Assembly (NCBI GenBank): GCA_030616935.1
Contig: JAUWWJ010000026.1
Coordinates: 1 to 10,396 of the forward strand
Length of the DNA: 10,396 nucleotides
Source: Planctomycetaceae bacterium
GTDB taxonomy: Bacteria; Planctomycetota; Planctomycetia; Pirellulales; UBA1268
Direction of reading: 5' to 3'
A model generated the notes under the pieces. The model worked only from the letters and a program-made list of their open reading frames with translations. It had not been told where the DNA came from and did not search any database. The position numbers and the translations under genes were made by a program. Below are positions 5,740 through 10,396 of the stretch, piece after piece (position 1 is the stretch's first letter; each line of letters starts with the position of its first letter).

Positions 5740-8544
5740 ATGCCAAAATACGACCCGTCTGTCATAGAGCCGAAATGGCAAGCCTGGTGGTCTGAGCAGA
5801 AAACTTTTCGCTCACCCCGCCTTCCGACCGGCAAAAAGGCATATATTCTCGATATGTTTCCGTATCCAAGCGGTGATGGATTGCACGTCGGTCATCCAGA
5901 GGGTTACACCGCGACGGATATTGTCAGCCGTTTTGAGCGAATGCGGGGATCGAGCGTTATTCATCCAATGGGTTTCGATGCCTTTGGGTTGCCGGCTGAA
6001 GAACATGCGATACGTACCGGTACTCCGCCACGAGAGAGTACGGAGCGAAATATTGCTACGTTCAAGCGGCAGTTGAAAATGCTTGGGTTTAGCTATGACT
6101 GGGAGCGTGAGACCTCCACGACAGACCCCGAGTTTGTTCGTTGGACTCAATGGATTTTCCTACTTCTGTACGACACATGGTTTGATGCGGATCGACAACA
6201 GGGCCGACCAATATCAGAACTTCCGATTCCTAAGAATATTCAGGAGTCAGGTGAGGGAGCAGTCAATGCATACCGCGATGATCACCGTCTTGCGTACCAG
6301 TCGGAAGCGCCTGTTAACTGGTGTCCGGAACTTGGGACTGTATTTGCTAATGAAGAAGTTATAGGAGGACTCAGTGAGCGTGGCGGGCATCCAGTTGTTC
6401 GATTGCCACTGCGACAATGGATGTTGCGGATTACAGCATATGCTGATCGACTTGGAACAGAGTTAGAAGGTCTTGATTGGCCAGAGAGTATTAAAAAACT
6501 TCAAAAAGACTGGATTGGCCGTAGCACGGGTGCAGAAGTAGATTTTTATCTCCCACCACAGGGCTTGTCAGCAAAAGATTCAAAAGAGGCTTTTCTTGCC
6601 TGGAAGAGTTGTCGTGAAAATAACGGATACCCGTTGAAAGCACCAACGGACTGTCTTCGAATTTACACAACAAGACCAGATACTTTGTTTGGAGTAAGTT
6701 GCATGGTAATTGCGCCAGAGCATCCACTTCGAAATCAAATAACAATTCCTGCTGAAGCAGATGTCGTTCATAAGTATTGTGAGGCTGCATGTCGTAAGAG
6801 TGATCTCGATCGAACCGACTTAGCTCAAGAAAAAACTGGTGTTTTCACCGGTTCGTATTGCATTCACCCATTGACGGGTGAATCGGTACCAATCTGGGTG
6901 GCTGATTACGTACTCGCTTCGTACGGCACAGGAGCAATTATGTCAGTGCCTGCTCACGATAGCAGGGATTTTGAATTTGCTCAGATATTCAATTTGAAAA
7001 TCGTTTCAGTTGTTGAGCCATTAGGTGGCAACGCTGGGAGCGACGAACTGTTTACTGGGTACGGAATATCAGTCGATTCGGGACTGTATACAGGTATGCA
7101 GAGCGAAGCTTTTATTGAAAAAGTTGCTGCAGATTTACTCGACGGAGGTCTTGGAAGGCCCGCCACAAATTACAAATTACGCGATTGGCTCTTTAGCCGT
7201 CAGCGGTTCTGGGGTGAGCCATTTCCTATCTTGCATGAGCTTGATGAGTCAGGTCAGCCAACAGGTGTCGTTCGGCCGCTTGATTCACACGAGTTGCCTG
7301 TACCGCTTCCGGAGCTCGATGACTTCCGGCCAGGAAAGACACCCGATCCGCCACTATCTCGAGCCAATGATGCTTGGCTGTACGTTGAACGAGATGGTAA
7401 AAGGTACCGTCGAGAGACAAATACAATGCCTCAATGGGCCGGCTCGTGCTGGTATTACCTGAGGTTTCTCGATCCGACGAATCACGAGCAGTTCATCGAT
7501 CCGGAGATTGAGAAGGCCTGGATGCCCATTGATTTGTATGTAGGTGGAGCTGAGCACGCTGTTCTGCATCTGCTCTACAGCCGCTTCTGGCATAAAGTGC
7601 TTTATGACCGTGGTTACGTATCTACAGTTGAACCCTTTGCTCGGCTAGTGAATCAAGGAATGATACTCGGGGAAGTGGAGTTTACTGGGTATCGAGGTAG
7701 TTCAGGTGGTTGGGTATCAGCCGGTCAGCAGAGTAGTTCAGACACACCGATGAAAGTCTCAGCTGAAAATGTAGAAAAGCAAGGCGAGCACTTTGTGCTT
7801 CGGGATGCGCCGCACGTTCGTGTGGAGAGCCGAGCATATAAGATGTCGAAGAGTCGTGGGAACGTCGTTAACCCAGACAAAATTGTCTGTGAGTTTGGTG
7901 CTGATGCACTGCGACTGTACGAGATGTTTATGGGACCTCTTGAGGCGACGAAGCCATGGAGCACATCCGGTGTTGGAGGAGTTCGAGGCTTTCTTGATCG
8001 GTGCTGGCGGCTCGTGGTGGACGAGGGGGCCGAGGATATACAGCTTGCGCCACAAGTAACTGAAAAAGAGCCAACGGATGAACAGATGAGAGCGATGCAT
8101 CGCATGCTTGACAAAGTTACGTCGGATATTAATTCACTCTCGTTCAATACCGCGATAGCAAAGATGATGGAATTTGTAAACTTTGCCACACCACTACAAG
8201 AGCGACCACGGGAGATGCTCTCTCTTTTTGTTTCTGTACTTTCACCTTTTGCACCTCATCTCGCAGAAGAACTCTGGGCCGTATTGGGAAATACTAGCCC
8301 GGTCTCGCTGGCTGCCTGGCCTCTTGTAGAGGCATGTTGGCTCCAAGACGCCACCCTAGAAATCCCAGTACAGGTTCAAGGAAAGCTTCGTGCGCGTATC
8401 ACTGTGCCTGCAGGTACAGATGCCGTTGGATTAGAGGCTGCCGCAGTAGCAGAGCCAAAAATCGCAGCCTTGCTTGCTGGAAAAACAATAGTGAAAGTGG
8501 TTGCTGTACCAGGTCGGATGGTGAACTTCGTTATCAAAAATTGA
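5740..8544 (+). CDS. leuS: Leucyl-tRNA synthetase (class Ia)
   Basis: The enzyme charges tRNA-Leu with leucine in the cytoplasm and hydrolyses misacylated tRNA. The 934-residue product begins with the typical [14 protein letters not shown]. It has the HIGH-type motif HVGH (49-52), the CP1 editing site TTRPDTLFG (310-318) with [19 protein letters not shown] (Asp407 is the editing-site aspartate), KMSKS (701-705), and ends [12 protein letters not shown] as in complete LeuRS. It is longer than the roughly 860 residues of E. coli LeuRS. One insertion of about 35 residues lies at 147-182, before [10 protein letters not shown], and there is further extra sequence just before KMSKS (about 648-695). 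The stretch [12 protein letters not shown] replaces the Cys-rich zinc strip and resembles plant-organelle and planctomycete/verrucomicrobial enzymes. No strong Shine-Dalgarno precedes ATG 5740. The gene is divergent from the acyl-ACP synthetase gene and followed by a leader and glgC. Confidence 0.98.
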   Translation: MPKYDPSVIEPKWQAWWSEQKTFRSPRLPTGKKAYILDMFPYPSGDGLHVGHPEGYTATDIVSRFERMRGSSVIHPMGFDAFGLPAEEHAIRTGTPPRESTERNIATFKRQLKMLGFSYDWERETSTTDPEFVRWTQWIFLLLYDTWFDADRQQGRPISELPIPKNIQESGEGAVNAYRDDHRLAYQSEAPVNWCPELGTVFANEEVIGGLSERGGHPVVRLPLRQWMLRITAYADRLGTELEGLDWPESIKKLQKDWIGRSTGAEVDFYLPPQGLSAKDSKEAFLAWKSCRENNGYPLKAPTDCLRIYTTRPDTLFGVSCMVIAPEHPLRNQITIPAEADVVHKYCEAACRKSDLDRTDLAQEKTGVFTGSYCIHPLTGESVPIWVADYVLASYGTGAIMSVPAHDSRDFEFAQIFNLKIVSVVEPLGGNAGSDELFTGYGISVDSGLYTGMQSEAFIEKVAADLLDGGLGRPATNYKLRDWLFSRQRFWGEPFPILHELDESGQPTGVVRPLDSHELPVPLPELDDFRPGKTPDPPLSRANDAWLYVERDGKRYRRETNTMPQWAGSCWYYLRFLDPTNHEQFIDPEIEKAWMPIDLYVGGAEHAVLHLLYSRFWHKVLYDRGYVSTVEPFARLVNQGMILGEVEFTGYRGSSGGWVSAGQQSSSDTPMKVSAENVEKQGEHFVLRDAPHVRVESRAYKMSKSRGNVVNPDKIVCEFGADALRLYEMFMGPLEATKPWSTSGVGGVRGFLDRCWRLVVDEGAEDIQLAPQVTEKEPTDEQMRAMHRMLDKVTSDINSLSFNTAIAKMMEFVNFATPLQERPREMLSLFVSVLSPFAPHLAEELWAVLGNTSPVSLAAWPLVEACWLQDATLEIPVQVQGKLRARITVPAGTDAVGLEAAAVAEPKIAALLAGKTIVKVVAVPGRMVNFVIKN

Positions 8545-8685
8545 CCTGAACGACATGTGTACATCAAGAAGATAAATGATACAGGTGTGGTGTTCGGAAA
8601 AATTGGTACGGAATGGCCGGTTCCATGAGACTGTTTGTCAGTTTTCAATGAGGTTTACTTGGTCCTGAGGCCGGAGCAACGTAGC

Positions 8686-8778
8686 ATGTACAAGAGGGGA
8701 TTTGTGGTGCCGCATATCCACTCTGTAATTTTGTTGATGCACCTTCAACGTGGAGAATCATTGGATGAGTGTGAGTAA
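8686..8778 (+). CDS. Possible 30-codon upstream ORF overlapping the glgC start
   Basis: An ATG at 8686 opens a 30-codon frame with a hydrophobic centre (residues about 6-19, GFVVPHIHSVILLM) and an acidic end. It terminates at TAA 8776-8778, 11 bases past the ATG of glgC. A GGAG (8673-8676) sits 9 bases before its ATG, the same motif and spacing as glgC itself. This could be a translated leader peptide coupled to glgC, but a short ORF of this size arises easily by chance, and the peptide matches nothing I recognise. Confidence 0.22.
   Translation: MYKRGFVVPHIHSVILLMHLQRGESLDECE
8752..8755 (+). promoter_or_regulatory. Ribosome-binding site of glgC
   Basis: GGAG lies 9 bases before ATG 8765. 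It supports that ATG over the in-frame GTG at 8750, which lies two bases ahead of the GGAG and so cannot use it. Confidence 0.55.
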
Positions 8779-10072
8779 TGTATTGGCTTTGGTGCTTGGC
8801 GGAGGCCGTGGGACGCGGCTTTACCCTCTGACACGAGATCGTTCAAAGCCAGCGGTTCCACTTGCTGGAAAGTATCGCATCATCGATGTGCCACTATCGA
8901 ACTGTATTAATAGTGGGGTGCAACGAATTTATGTGATGACTCAATTTAATTCAGTGAGTCTGCACAGGCATATCCGTCGTACATACAGATTCGACGCCTT
9001 CAGTGGTGGGTATGTCGAAATATTGGCCGCACAGCAAACCAATGAAGCAATGGCGTGGTATCAAGGGACGGCCGACGCAGTTCGGCAGCACATCAAGTTG
9101 CTTCAGGATTCTGATATTAAACAGGTATTAGTACTTTCTGGTGACCAATTGTATCGGATGAATTATGCCGATCTTTTAGCAACACATGAGGCGAATAACG
9201 CGGACGTAACAATTGCTGGAATTCCTGTCGCCGATGACGTTTCATCATCATTTGGAATTATGCGATTTGATTCAACAGGTCGAGTGGAAGGCTTTCTAGA
9301 GAAACCTAAAACTACGGCTGAGCTCGATTTGGTTCGGACTGATCCGGCATGGATCGAACAGTCAGGCATTGAAGCAGTGGGTCGTAGTCTCATGGCAAGC
9401 ATGGGAATATATCTCTTTGACCGCGATTGTTTATTGGATCTGTTGCTCAAAACCGATTACCAAGACTTTGGCAAGGAGGTTTTCCCGGCCGCGATTCGAG
9501 CAAAGCATGTTCAGCTCCACCCTTTTGACGGGTATTGGGAAGATATTGGAACGATCCGCTCGTACTATCAATGCAACATCGACCTCGCATCATCAAAACC
9601 ACCATTTGAATTGGCTGCACCACATGCTCCTATCTATTCACGAGCTCGATTTTTGCCGCCTTCGCGAGTGGACGGCGCTCGTGTGCAAGGGAGCCTCATT
9701 TCAGACGGCTGTACGATTGGTGCGGGCACCGTAATTGAAAACAGTGTCATAGGCTTGCGGTGCCAAATCGGAAAAGATGTAGTTATCCGTAACTCAGTCG
9801 TTCTAGGAAATGACTACTACGAAACACCAGAACATCTGGAAGTTGACTTGTCTAAAAATGTTCCGCCTCTGGGTATTGGTGACGGAACTGTTATTGAGAA
9901 GGCAATCATCGATAAAAACGTGCGAATTGGAAGTCGTGCCAAAGTTATCAATGATTGTGGACTGACAGAACTTCCAGAAAGTAAGCAGTTTACCATTCGA
10001 GATGGCGTGATTGTCGTGCCAAAAAATGCAGTTCTACAAGACGAATGGAAGCCTCCGTTAAGTTCTAGTTGA
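8765..10072 (+). CDS. glgC: Glucose-1-phosphate adenylyltransferase (ADP-glucose pyrophosphorylase)
   Basis: The enzyme makes ADP-glucose and pyrophosphate from ATP and glucose 1-phosphate, the committed step of bacterial glycogen synthesis. From ATG 8765 the product is 435 residues, a normal length. The nucleotidyltransferase domain has GGGRGTRLYP (12-21), KPAVPLAGKYR with Lys36 in the activator region, WYQGTADAVRQ, SGDQLYRMNY (catalytic Asp127), FLEKP (glucose-1-phosphate Lys180), GKEVFP and YWEDIGT. From about residue 305 the chain becomes a left-handed beta-helix of hexapeptide repeats (SDGCTIGAGTVIENSVIG, VIEKAIIDKNVRIG). The overall look (LAGKYR, NCINSG, TQFNSVSLHRHI) is of the cyanobacterial/plant type, which is also common in planctomycetes. 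The gene lies about 220 bases after leuS with its own ribosome-binding site, so it may have its own promoter, although none is convincing. No other glg gene is in the window. It converges with the next, minus-strand gene. Confidence 0.97.
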   Translation: MSVSNVLALVLGGGRGTRLYPLTRDRSKPAVPLAGKYRIIDVPLSNCINSGVQRIYVMTQFNSVSLHRHIRRTYRFDAFSGGYVEILAAQQTNEAMAWYQGTADAVRQHIKLLQDSDIKQVLVLSGDQLYRMNYADLLATHEANNADVTIAGIPVADDVSSSFGIMRFDSTGRVEGFLEKPKTTAELDLVRTDPAWIEQSGIEAVGRSLMASMGIYLFDRDCLLDLLLKTDYQDFGKEVFPAAIRAKHVQLHPFDGYWEDIGTIRSYYQCNIDLASSKPPFELAAPHAPIYSRARFLPPSRVDGARVQGSLISDGCTIGAGTVIENSVIGLRCQIGKDVVIRNSVVLGNDYYETPEHLEVDLSKNVPPLGIGDGTVIEKAIIDKNVRIGSRAKVINDCGLTELPESKQFTIRDGVIVVPKNAVLQDEWKPPLSSS

Positions 10073-10083
10073 CGCGCACTGAT

Positions 10084-10097
10084 CGAAGGTGTCTTCG
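10084..10097. terminator. Small hairpin between convergent genes
   Basis: CGAAG-GTGT-CTTCG forms a 5-bp stem with a 4-base loop, 11 bases after the glgC stop. On the plus strand it is followed, after a gap, by the T-rich TGCTTTTCTCT (about 10104-10114). It could serve as a weak terminator for glgC. The stem is short and the T-tract is not directly attached, so this is tentative. Confidence 0.28.
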
Positions 10098-10111
10098 GCG
10101 AATGCTTTTCT

Positions 10112-10396
10112 CTACGACTCTTCAGAAGAGGCTGTGTCAACTTTTTCGGAAGAAATAGAGTTAGTCGTATCAGTCTGTTCCTCCTCGTTAGCCGGTACTG
10201 CCTGAGGTGTGTGATCAATAAGGACAGAACTGTTCTGTTGAGCGATTGATAGTTCTTCGTCGTGCGATGCAACTATTACGCGAGACACAGTTGAGGTGTC
10301 CTCGATGGACTCACCTGTCGCTAAGCGAGGCTCTTCTGCCTCTAGAGACACAACAGGAGGCCACGGCTTTGGTCGTCTCCAAATTGGAAGGATGCC
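10112..10396 (-). CDS. C-terminal end of an unidentified protein with an acidic tail
   Basis: The minus-strand frame is open from the right edge to TAG at 10112-10114, giving 94 residues. It is therefore the end of a longer gene rather than a small gene starting at the in-frame GTG (10351). The first visible part, GILPIWRRPKPWPPVV, is basic and Pro/Trp-rich. The remaining 78 residues are rich in Glu, Asp, Ser and Thr, low in aromatic residues and likely disordered, ending DTASSEES. No domain is recognisable. It converges on glgC with 39 bases between the stops. The coding call rests on the long open frame to the edge and the lack of any competing plus-strand gene; the function is unknown. Confidence 0.55.
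   Translation of the reverse strand, partial: GILPIWRRPKPWPPVVSLEAEEPRLATGESIEDTSTVSRVIVASHDEELSIAQQNSSVLIDHTPQAVPANEEEQTDTTNSISSEKVDTASSEES

Noticed and set aside
5705..5746. Upstream start (ATG 5746) for the acyl-ACP synthetase gene
   Set aside because: It would overlap the leuS start head-to-head and has no ribosome-binding site, whereas AAGGGA points to ATG 5704 or 5701.
7725..8189. 154-residue minus-strand ORF inside leuS
   Set aside because: It is antisense to the conserved KMSKS region of leuS and has no recognisable domain; the frame is open because of leuS codon usage.
8605..8625. Inverted repeat around GGAATGGCCGGTTCC
   Set aside because: The stem is only 4 bp and has two competing pairings; no terminator or operator context.
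8659..8673. Hairpin GGTC-CTGA-GGCC after leuS
   Set aside because: It has a 4-bp core with a wobble pair and no following T-tract, so it does not qualify as a terminator.
8702..8731. Possible glgC promoter TTGTGG - 18 bases - TAATTT
   Set aside because: Each box matches the sigma-70 consensus at only about three positions, which is not better than chance in this base composition.
9817..10272. 151-residue minus-strand ORF spanning the end of glgC
   Set aside because: It lies antisense to the conserved glgC beta-helix for over half its length and competes with the better-supported minus-strand frame ending at 10112.

Overview
This window looks like a chromosomal stretch from a bacterium of the Planctomycetota, probably a Pirellulales-like and possibly environmental lineage. 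This is inferred from protein style, not from a marker gene. The LeuRS has the plant-organelle/planctomycete-like form with an extra insertion. The GlgC resembles the cyanobacterial/plant type. The acyl-ACP synthetase resembles planctomycete Aas-like ligases. A degenerate family-2 glycoside hydrolase-like protein sits beside a ThiF/MoeB enzyme. Shine-Dalgarno signals are inconsistent from gene to gene. No tRNA, rRNA, CRISPR array, insertion sequence, long repeat or phage gene was seen, and no gene-free stretch exceeds about 220 bases.

Layout. (1) Bases 3-1831, plus strand: the 3' end of an RbsC-type sugar ABC permease, then its RbsA-type double-domain ATPase, coupled by an ATGA stop/start overlap. 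The solute-binding gene is presumably upstream, outside the window. (2) Bases 1840-5704, minus strand: a compact three-gene unit read from right to left. It holds a stand-alone Aas-like acyl-ACP synthetase, a truncated and apparently catalytically dead GH2-like protein, and a ThiF/MoeB-family E1-like adenylyltransferase. The first two overlap by 23 bases and the last two are 3 bases apart, so they are almost certainly cotranscribed. (3) Bases 5740-8544, plus strand: leuS, divergent from the ligase with only about 35 bases between the two starts. (4) Bases 8545-10072, plus strand: a leader of about 220 bases, with a possible 30-codon upstream ORF, then glgC for ADP-glucose synthesis. (5) Bases 10112-10396, minus strand: the acidic, Ser/Thr-rich C-terminal tail of an unidentified protein running off the right edge.

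How the genes fit together. The ABC genes form a sugar importer, leuS is translation housekeeping, and glgC is glycogen synthesis. These three are ordinary. The least explained part is the minus-strand trio. It places two adenylate-forming enzymes of different folds (ANL superfamily and E1-like) on either side of a GH2-like protein with no visible signal peptide and no recognisable catalytic Asn-Glu pair. The tight packing suggests a shared task, but the sequence does not say what it is. If the window holds something undescribed, this cluster is the best candidate. It may equally be a conserved but uncharacterised planctomycete gene neighbourhood.
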